36,539 bases of DNA from Kordia sp. (GCA_002733415.1 NVVR01000029.1:1-36539); one strand, 5' to 3'; counted from the stretch's first letter, positions 9,255 to 18,483 are shown. The notes: a model not told the origin generated them from the letters alone. Made by a program: numbers and translations.

Positions 9255-9285
9255 CAAAAATATATACTTCTGATAATCTACTCAA
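9255..9285 (-). promoter_or_regulatory. Promoter of the DUF1573 gene
   Basis: Minus strand TTG (9285-9283), 20-base spacer, TATTTTTG (9262-9255). A second perfect box, TATATTTG, overlaps at 9252-9245. The leader would be about 50-60 bases. Confidence 0.55.
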
Positions 9286-9382
9286 AAGAAGTATAGAAAA
9301 GCAGTGTTAGAGCCTGCATGTTTACTAATTTAAAATATTAACACAAAAGCAAAATTCTCTTTTTAAATAGTTTTGTAATGGT

Positions 9383-9390
9383 TACTTTTG
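9383..9390 (+). promoter_or_regulatory. -7 box of valS, decides the start codon
   Basis: Perfect TACTTTTG ending at 9390. Transcription would begin near 9394, which rules out the upstream in-frame start at 9388 and supports the ATG at 9418. Confidence 0.5.
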
Positions 9391-9417
9391 CTGATTATAT
9401 TACAAATATTAGACCAA

Positions 9418-12054
9418 ATGAGTGATTTAGGAAAATACAATGCTAAAGCAGTAGAAGAAAAATGGTATAGCTATTGGATGAAAAATAATTATTTTCATTC
9501 AACTCCAGATGAAAGAGAGCCTTATACAATTGTAATTCCTCCGCCAAATGTCACTGGGATTTTACATATGGGTCATATGTTAAACAATACCATTCAAGAT
9601 GTTTTAATCCGTCGTGCTCGTTTGCAGGGTAAAAATGCGTGTTGGGTTCCTGGAACTGATCATGCATCAATTGCTACTGAAGCAAAAGTTGTTGCGCGTT
9701 TAAAAGAGCAAGGAATTGATAAAAACGATTTAACAAGAGATGAGTTCTTAAAACATGCTTGGGATTGGACTAATGAATACGGAGGTGTAATTTTAGAGCA
9801 ACTTAAAAAATTAGGATGCTCATGTGATTGGGATAGAACAAAGTTTACTTTGGATGATGACATGTCAGAAGCGGTAATTAAGTCGTTTGTTGATTTGTAT
9901 AATAAAGGAATGATTTATCGTGGTTACCGAATGGTGAATTGGGATCCAGAAGCAAAAACAACACTGTCTGATGAAGAAGTAGTGCATGTTGAGCAACAAG
10001 GTAAATTATACCATATCAATTATAAAATTGAAGGGTCTGATGAGGTGTTAACCGTGGCAACTACCCGTCCTGAAACTATTTTAGGAGATGCTGCAATTTG
10101 TATTAATCCAAATGATGAGCGTTACACGCACTTAAGAGGAAAGAAAGCAATTGTACCAATTTGTAATAGAGTAATTCCTATTATCGAAGATGATTATGTT
10201 GATTTGGAATTTGGTACAGGATGTTTAAAAGTAACACCTGCACATGATGTAAATGATAAAGCTCTAGGTGATAGACATAATTTAGAGGTGCTAGATATTT
10301 TTAATGAAGATGCTACGCTAAATAGCTTCGGTTTGCATTATCAAGGAAAAGACAGGTTTGTAGTTCGTGAAGAAATAGTTAAGGAGTTAAAAGAACTTGG
10401 AGCGTTGCCTAAAGTGGAGAATCACTTGAATAAGGTTGGTACATCTGAACGTACAAAAGCGGTTATTGAGCCAAGGTTATCTGATCAATGGTTTTTGAAA
10501 ATGGATGAGTTGGTGAAACCAGCATTAAAGTCTGTTTTGGTAGATGGAGATATCAAGTTATATCCTAAAAAAATAGAAAATACGTATCGTCATTGGTTAG
10601 AAAATATTAGAGATTGGAATGTGTCCCGTCAGTTATGGTGGGGGCAACAAATACCAGCATATTTCTATGGTGATGGAAAAGAAGATTTTGTAGTAGCTGA
10701 AAACATCATAGATGCTTTGGCTTTAGCGCAAGAAAAAACAGGAAATAATATGCTGTTGTCGTCCGACCTTAGGCAGGATAATGATGCATTAGACACTTGG
10801 TTTTCATCTTGGTTGTGGCCAATATCTGTATTTGATGGAATTAGAAATCCTGATAATGAAGAAATAAACTATTATTACCCAACAAACGATTTAGTAACTG
10901 GGCCAGATATTATCTTTTTTTGGGTAGCTAGAATGATTTTTGCAGGCTATGAGTTTAAAAACGAAAAGCCTTTCGAGAATGTGTATTTCACAGGGATTGT
11001 ACGTGATAAACAAGGGCGGAAAATGTCCAAGTCATTAGGGAACTCTCCTGATGCTTTAGGCTTAATAGAAGAGTATAGTGCTGATGCAGTACGTGCGGGA
11101 ATGATGTTATTGAGTTCTGGAGCAGGAAACGATTTGTTATTTGATGATTCTAAATTACAGCAAGGAAAATCATTTAGTAATAAAATATTCAATGCTTATA
11201 GGTTGGTTAGTGGTTGGGAAGTTAATGAATCTATAACGCAACCTGAAGCAAGTAAAATTGCATTAGAGTGGTATGATAATAAGTTTCAAGCAGCATTTGC
11301 TGAAATGGAAGATCATTTTAGTAAATATCGTTTGTCTGATGCACTAATGACTGTGTATAAGTTAATTTGGGACGATTTCTGTTCTTGGCTATTAGAAATG
11401 ATAAAGCCAGGATATCAGCAACCAATTGATAAAGTTACTTTTGATGCAGTAATTAAGATGTTCGAAAACAACTTAAAAGTTTTGCATCCGTTTATGCCTT
11501 TCTTAACGGAAGAGTTATGGCATCAAATTGCAGATAGGAGTGAAGAAGAGTCGTTAATAGTTTCTGTGTATCCTGAGCCTAAAGCTGTGGATCAAACTAT
11601 TTTAAATGATTTTGAAATTGCTGCTGAGGTTATTTCAGGGATCAGAACAATAAGAAAAGAAAAGAATATTTCGTTTAAGGATGCTATTGCTTTTTCGGTA
11701 TTAAATAATGAAAAGTCAGCTACACGTTTTGATGCTGTAATTAAGAAGTTAGGGAATATTTCTGAGTTAAATTACGTAACTGGAAAGGTTGACGGCGCTT
11801 TAAGTTTCAGAGTGAAATCTAACGAGTACTTTATTCCAATGGCAGGTGCTATAGATGTAGCTGCAGAGGTTAAGAAGTTAACTGAGGAGTTAAATTATAC
11901 AGAAGGGTTTTTGAAATCTGTTCAAAAGAAATTGTCTAATGAGCGATTTGTCAATAATGCTCCCAAAGCAGTAATAACAAGTGAGCGTAAAAAAGAATCA
12001 GATGCTTTAGCTAAGATAGAAACAATAAACGTTAGTTTGGCTTCATTAAGTTAG
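9418..12054 (+). CDS. valS: Valine--tRNA ligase
   Basis: Charges tRNA-Val, cytosolic class Ia synthetase of 878 residues, the usual bacterial length. The Rossmann fold carries the HIGH-type motif in [14 protein letters not shown] (HMGH at about 50-53) and KMSKS in [10 protein letters not shown] (about residue 535). Between them is the CP1 editing domain that removes mischarged threonine ([11 protein letters not shown], then [12 protein letters not shown]). The anticodon-binding domain follows ([15 protein letters not shown]), and the C-terminal tubulin-like coiled coil ([25 protein letters not shown]) that clamps the tRNA closes the protein. I place the start at [16 protein letters not shown] because the reading frame's earlier start codon lies inside the promoter box. 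The gene converges on the YceI gene and shares its terminator. Confidence 0.97.
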   Translation: MSDLGKYNAKAVEEKWYSYWMKNNYFHSTPDEREPYTIVIPPPNVTGILHMGHMLNNTIQDVLIRRARLQGKNACWVPGTDHASIATEAKVVARLKEQGIDKNDLTRDEFLKHAWDWTNEYGGVILEQLKKLGCSCDWDRTKFTLDDDMSEAVIKSFVDLYNKGMIYRGYRMVNWDPEAKTTLSDEEVVHVEQQGKLYHINYKIEGSDEVLTVATTRPETILGDAAICINPNDERYTHLRGKKAIVPICNRVIPIIEDDYVDLEFGTGCLKVTPAHDVNDKALGDRHNLEVLDIFNEDATLNSFGLHYQGKDRFVVREEIVKELKELGALPKVENHLNKVGTSERTKAVIEPRLSDQWFLKMDELVKPALKSVLVDGDIKLYPKKIENTYRHWLENIRDWNVSRQLWWGQQIPAYFYGDGKEDFVVAENIIDALALAQEKTGNNMLLSSDLRQDNDALDTWFSSWLWPISVFDGIRNPDNEEINYYYPTNDLVTGPDIIFFWVARMIFAGYEFKNEKPFENVYFTGIVRDKQGRKMSKSLGNSPDALGLIEEYSADAVRAGMMLLSSGAGNDLLFDDSKLQQGKSFSNKIFNAYRLVSGWEVNESITQPEASKIALEWYDNKFQAAFAEMEDHFSKYRLSDALMTVYKLIWDDFCSWLLEMIKPGYQQPIDKVTFDAVIKMFENNLKVLHPFMPFLTEELWHQIADRSEEESLIVSVYPEPKAVDQTILNDFEIAAEVISGIRTIRKEKNISFKDAIAFSVLNNEKSATRFDAVIKKLGNISELNYVTGKVDGALSFRVKSNEYFIPMAGAIDVAAEVKKLTEELNYTEGFLKSVQKKLSNERFVNNAPKAVITSERKKESDALAKIETINVSLASLS

Positions 12055-12073
12055 GTTGGTGTTTGTAGAGAAT

Positions 12074-12104
12074 AAAAAAACCACGCAGTAAGCGTGGTTT
12101 TTTT
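12074..12104. terminator. Bidirectional rho-independent terminator between valS and the YceI gene
   Basis: CCACGC (12081-12086), loop AGTAA, GCGTGG (12092-12097), flanked by seven A on the left and seven T on the right. The A/T flanks let it work for both convergent genes. Confidence 0.9.
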
Positions 12105-12128
12105 ATGGTATTTATTAAAAGTGATGTA

Positions 12129-12764
12129 TTAGTTTCTTTTTAAAACTGCTGTAGCGTTAATAGCAACATCTTCCCAAGTTCTGCTGATTCCATCTTCTCC
12201 TGTGTGAAGTAATTCACAAGCTTTGTGAAGTGATTCAAATGCGGCATCCATTTTCCAGTCCATTAAATTTGTAATGGTTCCGTTAATGTCAACCTTATTG
12301 TCTGAAATTGTATATTTCATTGGGACAGCAATTGTTTCACCGTTCATTTTTAAGTTTAATGACAAAGAACCTTCTTCTTCATTTCCGTTAATATCAGAAA
12401 AATGGCCAGAAATTAATGTGGTTTCTTTCATTAATCCAAAGAATAATTTTTTTATTTTATTGTCTCTAATGTCGTTTTTAGAAAAGAAACTTGAAACAGG
12501 GATGCTAAATTCTAAGTTAGCAAAAGCACCTTGTTTACTATCACTTTGTATTGGTTTATCGATGTTTAAACTTGTAAAAATTCCTTTAACAGGAGTTTTT
12601 GCCGTTGTTTTATATGCTGTCCAGTTTATTTCCGTAGTACTTGCGTCAACGCTGTAGGTTGGGGTTTTAGCCTCTTGTGTTGTTTCTTCTGGTTGTTTGG
12701 TATCTTTTTTACAAGAAGTGATAAAAAGAGAACTTACTAATAAGCATAGAATTATTTTTTTCAT
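12129..12764 (-). CDS. YceI-family lipoprotein
   Basis: A 211-residue lipoprotein. The lipobox FITSC puts the lipidated cysteine at residue 18, followed by a lysine-rich, threonine-rich linker (KKDTKQPEETTQEAKTP). The rest is the YceI lipocalin-like barrel: STTEINWTAYKTTAKTPVKG at its start, an acidic SKNDIRDNKIKKLFF turn and LKMNGETIAVPMKY near the middle. YceI proteins bind long isoprenoid or amphipathic lipids in a central tunnel; the ligand here is unknown. Probably anchored to the outer membrane. It stands apart from the phospholipid operon at 12875, in the same orientation but with a gap of about 110 bases on its 5' side. Confidence 0.85.
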   Translation of the reverse strand: MKKIILCLLVSSLFITSCKKDTKQPEETTQEAKTPTYSVDASTTEINWTAYKTTAKTPVKGIFTSLNIDKPIQSDSKQGAFANLEFSIPVSSFFSKNDIRDNKIKKLFFGLMKETTLISGHFSDINGNEEEGSLSLNLKMNGETIAVPMKYTISDNKVDINGTITNLMDWKMDAAFESLHKACELLHTGEDGISRTWEDVAINATAVLKRN

Positions 12765-12874
12765 AATTATTGGTTTTATTTAGGTTGATTCTCTGAAGTG
12801 GGATTGGTTTGTCAAAACTTATTTCATTGAAATATTTAAGCTGTGTTTTGTATTAAGACATGCTTAAGTTTTTT

Positions 12875-13174
12875 TTAAATAAATTCAATGTCAATGTTAT
12901 ATTTTTTAATGGTCTCGTTAACCAGTTCAACGTATGCAAGTTTTGCTTCGTCAATTGACAGGTTTCGTACTTGTAACATTGCATTCATTTTAAATGCATT
13001 TCTCATTTGATCTGGATCATTCGAGGAGTAAAAAGCAGAAGTACTAACAGTAGCCTGTTTATAAAAGGCATAAAATTGCAATCTTAAATCTATTGGAATA
13101 AGAATGTCATCCATGGAGTTAGCTACTTCAAAAGCTTTTAAAAATCGTGTATGTAACGTGGTAGTTTTACTCAT
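12875..13174 (-). CDS. Acyl-CoA-binding protein
   Basis: A four-helix acyl-CoA-binding protein of 99 residues that would buffer long-chain acyl-CoA. Signature residues are LRLQFYAFYKQAT (the tyrosine-lysine motif contacting the CoA phosphate) and MRNAFKMNAMLQVRNLSIDEAKLAYVELV. I start at ATG 13174 (MSKTTTLHTRFLKAF) rather than the in-frame start 11 codons earlier, because only the shorter form matches family length and its ATG overlaps the psd stop by eight bases (ATGAGTAA), a common arrangement for translational coupling. Last gene of the LUD-cdsA-psd operon, which fits a role in fatty acid and phospholipid metabolism. Confidence 0.88.
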   Translation of the reverse strand: MSKTTTLHTRFLKAFEVANSMDDILIPIDLRLQFYAFYKQATVSTSAFYSSNDPDQMRNAFKMNAMLQVRNLSIDEAKLAYVELVNETIKKYNIDIEFI

Positions 13175-13820
13175 TAATAGCAACGATTGTTTCTCCTCCT
13201 TTAACAACGTCGTTTAATTTGATATCTAACTTAGTATCAAGAGGTAAAAATAAATCTACTCTTGATCCAAACTTAATAAATCCAGAATCTGTACCTTGAA
13301 CAACTTGTGTTCCTTCCTTAGCATAATTTACAATTCTTTTTGCTAATGCTCCTGCAACCTGTCTGTATAAAACTTCACCAAAAGTTTTGTTTTCCACAAC
13401 GATTGTTGTTCTTTCGTTTTCTTCGGAAGCTTTTGGGTGCCAAGCAACTAAAAACTTACCTGGGTGATATTTGCTAAATTTCACTAATCCACTTAATGAG
13501 TATCTTGTAACATGTACGTTTATTGGTGACATGAATATAGATACTTGTAGTCTTTTGTCTTGGAAATATTCTTTTTCAAATACTTCTTCTATAACAACTA
13601 CCTTTCCGTCAACAGGGGCAATAATATGATTTTCATTTTGTGCAGTATATCTTTTTGGATTCCTAAAAAATTGTAAAATGATTATTAGTAAGAATAATGC
13701 AACACCATAAATAATGTATTGTATTATTTGATTACTAGTAACGTATTCCGCTCCTAAAAATAAAGCTACTACTATGAATAACGTTATTAAAATTGATTGA
13801 TGACCTTCTTTATGAAACAT
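13167..13820 (-). CDS. psd: Phosphatidylserine decarboxylase, short form
   Basis: Decarboxylates phosphatidylserine to phosphatidylethanolamine at the inner membrane. The enzyme cleaves itself into two chains, the new N-terminal serine becoming the pyruvoyl cofactor. The predicted site is G185-S186 in FIKFGSRVDLFLP, near the C-terminus as usual for the short (about 215-residue) form. Other motifs are IIAPVDGKVVVIEEV (67-81) and SIFMSPINVHVTRYSLSG, whose histidine belongs to the processing site. Two hydrophobic N-terminal segments (about 10-24 and 33-50) anchor it. It overlaps the end of cdsA by 11 bases and the acyl-CoA-binding gene by eight, so the three are transcribed and probably translated together. 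Confidence 0.93.
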   Translation of the reverse strand: MFHKEGHQSILITLFIVVALFLGAEYVTSNQIIQYIIYGVALFLLIIILQFFRNPKRYTAQNENHIIAPVDGKVVVIEEVFEKEYFQDKRLQVSIFMSPINVHVTRYSLSGLVKFSKYHPGKFLVAWHPKASEENERTTIVVENKTFGEVLYRQVAGALAKRIVNYAKEGTQVVQGTDSGFIKFGSRVDLFLPLDTKLDIKLNDVVKGGETIVAINE

Positions 13821-14637
13821 AATTGATTAATTGTAAGTATAAGTATACGAATGATGAAACAAAAATTAAGCTGTCTAGTCTGTCTAAAAACCCACCATGT
13901 CCGGGGATTAAATTACTACTATCCTTAATGTTTGCTTCGCGTTTAAATTTTGAGGCAACCAAGTCGCCAATTGTGCCAAAGATACTAATAATAATACTTA
14001 AGACGATCCAATGTAGGGTAGAAAGGCTTGAAGTTGTAACAGCAATAATTAATGCTGCAATTATTCCAAATATCATTCCTCCAATAAATCCTTCTTTTGT
14101 TTTTTTAGGAGATATTTTTTCAAATAATTTATGTTTACCAAAGTTTTTTCCTATTAAATAAGCAAAAGTGTCGTTAGACCAAATGATTATTAGTATTCCG
14201 AATATGATATACGGGTTGTAAGTGTTGTTTATTATGGATGGTGCTAGTGCAAGTAGTGAGAACGGTATTAGTACGTAGAGTAATGGTAGTTGCTGTTTTA
14301 AGGTACTGTTTTCCTTTACTTTTTTTAATTTGAATAAGTTATTAGTTAAAAAAAGATGAGTTACTAATGTTCCGATAGCTAAAATAAAGAATACAATATT
14401 TGATGATTGTGTTTCTGTGGTTAGTGCTAAGTAAGTAAAGTACGCTATGATAACTAATTGAAAGTATGTTCTGAAGTTATTTACTTTAATTAAGTTATTG
14501 AATTCCCAACATGAAATTCCTGCAAAAACAAACATTAATCCTGCGAATAAGAGCCCATTGTTAGAAAAGAAAATAGCAGAAATTAGTATTGTGATGTATA
14601 CTAATCCAGACAAAGAGCGGGTTAAAGTTTCGTTCAT
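13810..14637 (-). CDS. cdsA: Phosphatidate cytidylyltransferase (CDP-diglyceride synthase)
   Basis: Makes CDP-diacylglycerol from CTP and phosphatidate, the branch point of bacterial phospholipid synthesis. The protein has 275 residues and roughly seven or eight membrane segments. The family signature lies at the C-terminal end: SKFKREANIKDSS followed by LIPGHGGFLDRLDSL, which carries the metal-binding acidic residues and the invariant PGHGG loop. The segment NDTFAYLIGKNFGKHKL plus SPKKTKEGFIGG is also typical of CdsA. It begins three bases after LUD and overlaps psd, so CDP-diacylglycerol synthesis and phosphatidylserine decarboxylation are co-expressed. Confidence 0.95.
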   Translation of the reverse strand: MNETLTRSLSGLVYITILISAIFFSNNGLLFAGLMFVFAGISCWEFNNLIKVNNFRTYFQLVIIAYFTYLALTTETQSSNIVFFILAIGTLVTHLFLTNNLFKLKKVKENSTLKQQLPLLYVLIPFSLLALAPSIINNTYNPYIIFGILIIIWSNDTFAYLIGKNFGKHKLFEKISPKKTKEGFIGGMIFGIIAALIIAVTTSSLSTLHWIVLSIIISIFGTIGDLVASKFKREANIKDSSNLIPGHGGFLDRLDSLIFVSSFVYLYLQLINYVS

Positions 14638-14639
14638 GT

Positions 14640-15236
14640 TTATAAGTCTTCCAGAAGTAGCAAATATAAGTTTTTTGTGCTATTCCCGTAAGTCATAAAA
14701 TCTTTTTCTTTTGAAAATTTAAAGTGCTTTAGACTAGTGATATTTGTAGGGAAGAACTCCTGGCGATTATTTTTAATGGTTCTTAATCCTTCGCTAATTG
14801 TTTCCTTTAACTGACTTGTTGTTGCAAATAGAATAAAGTCATTTGGTAAATCATTTAATCTCTGTTCTTTAATTTGATTAGAGGAGATTAAAATAGATCC
14901 TTTGTCAGCAATTAATGCTTCGCAACTAGTAAGGAAAAATGAAGCGTCTTTTATTGTGTATTCTATGTTAAAATTATGAAATCTTTTTTTTAGAGAATCA
15001 TTATAACAAAGCACATTTTTTACATCCCAGTTATTTTCTTCTAAAATTGAATTGAAATTTTGAGTAACCTCTTCCATTGAATCACAGTAAATGAATTTAC
15101 CGCCATTTTTCATGAAATTAAGTGTGAATTGTTCGTCGACTGGAATTTTCGCTTTAGGCATGTATTTGCCTAGATCGTTCTGTTTAGACGAAGAGGCTTT
15201 CTTTTTTTTACCGAAAAGGTTTTTAAATATCCCCAT
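14640..15236 (-). CDS. LUD-domain protein (LutC/YkgG-like)
   Basis: A 198-residue protein of the LUD family (lactate utilisation subunit C fold). The recognisable core is DASFFLTSCEALIADKGSIL followed by SSNQIKEQRLNDLPNDFILFA, which matches the nucleotide- or CoA-transferase-like pocket of LUD proteins. The N-terminus is lysine- and serine-rich (FGKKKKASSSKQ). The lut genes that would make it part of a lactate dehydrogenase complex are absent; instead it leads the cdsA-psd-acyl-CoA-binding operon, so its role here may concern phospholipid metabolism, which is guesswork. Function unknown. Confidence 0.8.
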   Translation of the reverse strand: MGIFKNLFGKKKKASSSKQNDLGKYMPKAKIPVDEQFTLNFMKNGGKFIYCDSMEEVTQNFNSILEENNWDVKNVLCYNDSLKKRFHNFNIEYTIKDASFFLTSCEALIADKGSILISSNQIKEQRLNDLPNDFILFATTSQLKETISEGLRTIKNNRQEFFPTNITSLKHFKFSKEKDFMTYGNSTKNLYLLLLEDL

Positions 15237-15273
15237 AAATAGAGAAAAAGTTTTTGAATTGGGGTTGTTATTC

Positions 15274-15281
15274 CAAATATA
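15274..15281 (-). promoter_or_regulatory. -7 box of the LUD-cdsA-psd-ACBP operon
   Basis: Perfect TATATTTG on the minus strand between the ftsH terminator and the LUD start. The predicted leader is about 34 bases. Confidence 0.5.
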
Positions 15282-15284
15282 TAA

Positions 15285-15323
15285 AAAAAACTTAATTTAA
15301 ATTAGATTTAAATTAAGTTTTTT
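15285..15323. terminator. Terminator hairpin downstream of ftsH
   Basis: Two perfect 18-base arms (15285-15302 and 15306-15323, AAAAAACTTAATTTAAAT and its complement) around loop TAG, ending in T-runs on either strand. It lies between the ftsH stop and the LUD promoter, so it separates the two operons. Confidence 0.8.
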
Positions 15324-15345
15324 TAGATGTTTCATCTGAGTGAAG

Positions 15346-17283
15346 TTATTCCTCCTCTAGGTCGTTAACCTTTGCTTCTACTTTAAAAGGTCTTTTTCCG
15401 AAAACACTTTCTAAATCATCACTGAAAATCACTTCTTTTTCAAGTAATAATTCGGCTAATCTGGTAAGGTTTTCTTTATGACTTTCAAGTAATTCTAAAG
15501 CTCTGGTGTATTGTTTTTCAATCATATCAGAAATTTCAGAATCAATTAATTCAGCAGTTTTTTCACTATATGGTTTTGTGAATCCGCTTTCTTGCCCTGA
15601 AGAGTCGTAATACGTGATGTTTCCAATCTTTTCGCTTAATCCGTATACGGTAACCATTCCTCGAGCTTGTTTAGTAACTTTTTCTAGATCGCTTAAGGCA
15701 CCGGTTGAAATTTGATTAAAAATTACTTTTTCAGCAGCACGACCACCAAGAGTAGCACACATTTCGTCAAGCATTTGTTCTGGACGTACAATCATTCTTT
15801 CTTCTGGCAAGTACCAAGCAGCACCTAGAGCCTTTCCTCTAGGGACAATAGTTACTTTTACTAACGGGGCAGCATGTTCTAGCATCCAACTAACTGTGGC
15901 GTGACCAGCTTCATGAAATGCAATTGCTCTCTTTTCAGATGGAGTGATGATTTTGTTCTTCTTTTCTAATCCACCGATAATTCTATCAACAGCATCTAAG
16001 AAATCTTGTTTTTCAATTTCTTTTTTTCCGTTTCTAGCGGCAATCAATGCAGCTTCATTACACATGTTTGCAATGTCAGCTCCTGAGAAACCAGGTGTTT
16101 GTTTTGAAAGAAACGCAGTTTTTAAGCCTTTTTTTATTGTTAAAGGTTTTAAGTGTACTTCAAAAATTTCTTTACGCTCTCTAATATCTGGTAAATCAAC
16201 ATATATTTGTCTGTCAAACCTTCCAGCACGCATTAAAGCTTTGTCAAGGATGTCTGCTCTGTTGGTTGCGGCAATAACAATGACATTGTCGTTGGTTCCA
16301 AAACCATCCATTTCGGTTAGTAATTGGTTTAAGGTGTTTTCTCTTTCGTCATTACTACCTGACATAGCATTTTTTCCTCTTGCTCTACCAATTGCATCAA
16401 TTTCATCGATGAATATGATTGAAGGAGATTTCTCTTTGGCTTGTTTGAATAAATCACGAACTCTAGAAGCTCCAACACCAACAAACATTTCAACAAAATC
16501 AGATCCTGATAATGAAAAGAAAGGAACTTTTGCTTCTCCTGCTACTGCTTTAGCGAGTAATGTTTTTCCTGTTCCAGGAGGCCCAACTAATAATGCGCCT
16601 TTTGGGATTTTACCTCCTAAGGCTGTGTATTTACCTGGGTTTTTTAAAAAATCTACAATTTCTTCAATTTCTTCTTTTGCACCTTCAAGTCCAGCAACAT
16701 CTTTAAATGTTGTTTTGATATCTGCATTTTGGTCAAATAGTTTTGCTTTAGATTTTCCGATATTAAATATCTGTCCACCTGGCCCACCGCCAGCTCCGCC
16801 AGACATTCTTTTCATAAAAAACAGCCATAATCCAATGATTAGTACAAATGGTAAAAGGCCCAATAGTAAATCGGTTAAGGTGTTGTCTTGTTGCTTTACG
16901 TCTAGAGTGAAGTTAAGATTGTTCCTTTGTTTTTGATCACTTAAATAGTTTTCAAAATTCTGTAAGTCAAGATATTGCACAGAAAAATCAGGCGTTTTCC
17001 CGATAAACGAAAGTCCTTTTTTCTTTGAAAACTTCTTGTACTCCTCTTTTTTTAAGGCCGCTTCTGTAAGGTATATATGGGCTAACCTCAAGTTAGGAAC
17101 CATTACAATTTCCTTAATATCGTTTTGAGGAACGTATTCTTTAAATTTAGAGAGACTTACTTCGCTTTCTGTAGTTGTATTGTTGTTAAGTACAAAAAAG
17201 AGTAAGACTAAAGATATTGCACCATAGATCCAAAACACATTGAATTTAGGTTTTTTAGTTTCATTCTTGTTGTTGTCTGACAT
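15346..17283 (-). CDS. ftsH: ATP-dependent zinc metalloprotease FtsH
   Basis: Membrane-anchored AAA+ protease that removes misfolded or unassembled membrane proteins and regulatory proteins. Two transmembrane segments (about 15-33 and 137-156) flank a periplasmic domain. The AAA module has Walker A GPPGTGKT (234-241), Walker B IIFIDEIDAIG (289-299), the SRH element ATNRADILDKALMRAGRFD, and the M41 protease zinc motif HEAGH (457-461), with the third ligand expected in the LSDLEKVTKQAR region. A glycine-rich linker (GGAGGGPGGQ) joins the second transmembrane segment to the AAA domain. Length of 645 residues is normal. It is 13 bases downstream of rsfS and probably co-transcribed with it, ending at the hairpin at 15285-15323. 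Confidence 0.97.
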   Translation of the reverse strand: MSDNNKNETKKPKFNVFWIYGAISLVLLFFVLNNNTTTESEVSLSKFKEYVPQNDIKEIVMVPNLRLAHIYLTEAALKKEEYKKFSKKKGLSFIGKTPDFSVQYLDLQNFENYLSDQKQRNNLNFTLDVKQQDNTLTDLLLGLLPFVLIIGLWLFFMKRMSGGAGGGPGGQIFNIGKSKAKLFDQNADIKTTFKDVAGLEGAKEEIEEIVDFLKNPGKYTALGGKIPKGALLVGPPGTGKTLLAKAVAGEAKVPFFSLSGSDFVEMFVGVGASRVRDLFKQAKEKSPSIIFIDEIDAIGRARGKNAMSGSNDERENTLNQLLTEMDGFGTNDNVIVIAATNRADILDKALMRAGRFDRQIYVDLPDIRERKEIFEVHLKPLTIKKGLKTAFLSKQTPGFSGADIANMCNEAALIAARNGKKEIEKQDFLDAVDRIIGGLEKKNKIITPSEKRAIAFHEAGHATVSWMLEHAAPLVKVTIVPRGKALGAAWYLPEERMIVRPEQMLDEMCATLGGRAAEKVIFNQISTGALSDLEKVTKQARGMVTVYGLSEKIGNITYYDSSGQESGFTKPYSEKTAELIDSEISDMIEKQYTRALELLESHKENLTRLAELLLEKEVIFSDDLESVFGKRPFKVEAKVNDLEEE

Positions 17284-17296
17284 ACGTCTGGTTGGT

Positions 17297-17668
17297 TTAG
17301 TATTCTGTTTTTATTGAAGTTATTTTAGCATCTCCCCATAATCCTTCTATGTCGTAATACTCTCTAATATGAGTTTGAAAAACGTGTACAACTACATTTA
17401 TATAATCCATTAAAACCCATTCAGCATTATCACTTCCTTCAATATGCCAAGGTTTATCTTTTAGTTCTTTACTAACTATTTTTTGTACAGAACCTACAAT
17501 AGCATTTACTTGTGTATTAGAGTTCCCACTGCAAATAATAAAGTAATCAGATGCCGTGTTGTCTATTTCACGTAAATCCAAGATCTCTATGTCATTTCCT
17601 TTAACCTCTTCAATTCCTTTAATAATCATTGAGATTAAATCGTCAGTATTAATTTTCTTCGTTATCAT
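17297..17668 (-). CDS. rsfS: Ribosome silencing factor RsfS
   Basis: Binds protein uL14 on the large subunit and blocks 30S-50S joining when translation must be reduced. The 123-residue protein shows the family core: DNTASDYFIICSGNSNTQVNAI, then KPWHIEG, WVLMDYINVVVHVFQTHIREYYDIEGLWGDA. It starts the rsfS-ftsH operon, divergent from birA across about 80 bases that hold both promoters. Confidence 0.94.
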   Translation of the reverse strand: MITKKINTDDLISMIIKGIEEVKGNDIEILDLREIDNTASDYFIICSGNSNTQVNAIVGSVQKIVSKELKDKPWHIEGSDNAEWVLMDYINVVVHVFQTHIREYYDIEGLWGDAKITSIKTEY

Positions 17669-17687
17669 TAATTGTAATTTGAACTTG

Positions 17688-17695
17688 CAAAAATA
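17688..17695 (-). promoter_or_regulatory. -7 box of rsfS-ftsH
   Basis: Perfect TATTTTTG on the minus strand, about 16 bases ahead of the rsfS start after allowing for the start-site offset. Confidence 0.45.
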
Positions 17696-17736
17696 TTATT
17701 TTTTTGTCGTTTAATGGTTAGATTTATTATAAGTTT

Positions 17737-17744
17737 TACATTTG
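17737..17744 (+). promoter_or_regulatory. -7 box of birA
   Basis: Perfect TACATTTG. Only four bases separate it from the first codon that matches the biotin ligase family (ATC at 17749), so the transcript would be leaderless. Confidence 0.45.
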
Positions 17745-17748
17745 TTGT

Positions 17749-18480
17749 ATCAAAATCATCAAACTCCATACCATTGCATCAACAAATGACTACTTAAAAG
17801 AGTATGCATCATGCAATGAGGTGGATGATTTTACGGTTGTTTCTGCTCAGGATCAAACAAAAGGAAAAGGACAGTTGGGAAGTGTGTGGAGTTCTAATAT
17901 AGGAGAGAACCTGACGTTTAGTGTGTTTTTGAACACCTCTTTTTTGGTCATTCAAAACCAGTTTTATTTAAATTGTGCAATATCAATTGCTGTTTTTAAT
18001 GTGATTAAAAAAATGTCAGTACCACAATTAAGTGTTAAGTGGCCAAACGACATATTATCACATCACAAAAAAATATGCGGGATATTAATTGAGAATGTTG
18101 TTAAATCAACGGGAAGCTCTTATTCAATAATTGGTATTGGAGTAAATGTGAATCAAACAATTTTTGATTCAGAGTTTAAAGCTAGTTCATTAAAAAATAT
18201 TCAAGGGAAGCATTTTGATTTAGATGAGCTTCTTGTTTTAATTATTGTTGAGTTACAGGTTCAAATTGAAAAACTAAAGGCATGTAAGTTCGAAGAGCTT
18301 CATAAGGCTTATGAAAAGGATTTGTTTAGAAAAAACAAACCCTCTACATTTAAGAATGCAGAAGGAGAGTTGTTTTCTGGTTTTATTAAAAGTGTAACTT
18401 CATCAGGGAAATTACAAGTGTTACTTGAAGATAAAATCTTACAGGAATATAGGTTGAAAGAAGTTAAACTATTGTATTAA
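17749..18480 (+). CDS. birA: Biotin--[acetyl-CoA-carboxylase] ligase, non-standard start
   Basis: Attaches biotin to the carrier domain of acetyl-CoA carboxylase through biotinyl-AMP; class without the DNA-binding domain. Motifs: KIIKLHTIASTNDYLKEY at the N-terminus (STND contacts biotinyl-AMP), QTKGKGQLGSVW (the GRGRxG-like loop), LSVKWPNDILSHHKKICGILIE and IGIGVNVNQ, and a short C-terminal SH3-like domain. The only ordinary start codon, GTG at 17821, would cut off the STND motif. Upstream, the frame stays open only to a TAG at 17719-17721 and offers no ATG, GTG or TTG. I therefore place the start at the ATC at 17749, where MKIIKL-type proteins begin. Either an atypical or mutated start codon or a sequencing error would explain this. 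Enzyme identity is secure. Confidence 0.9.
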   Translation: MKIIKLHTIASTNDYLKEYASCNEVDDFTVVSAQDQTKGKGQLGSVWSSNIGENLTFSVFLNTSFLVIQNQFYLNCAISIAVFNVIKKMSVPQLSVKWPNDILSHHKKICGILIENVVKSTGSSYSIIGIGVNVNQTIFDSEFKASSLKNIQGKHFDLDELLVLIIVELQVQIEKLKACKFEELHKAYEKDLFRKNKPSTFKNAEGELFSGFIKSVTSSGKLQVLLEDKILQEYRLKEVKLLY

Positions 18481-18483
18481 TAA

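Noticed and set aside
12274..12657. Plus-strand open frame of 127 codons opposite the YceI gene
   Set aside because: Antisense shadow; the YceI barrel on the minus strand is well formed with a lipobox and its own stop.
15944..16936. Long plus-strand open frame of 330 codons opposite ftsH
   Set aside because: It is the mirror of ftsH's most conserved region and reads as low-complexity serine and proline text without any domain; ftsH motifs are complete on the other strand.
17821..18480. birA beginning at GTG 17821
   Set aside because: This would remove the conserved STND motif and the beginning of the fold, which are encoded in frame just upstream.
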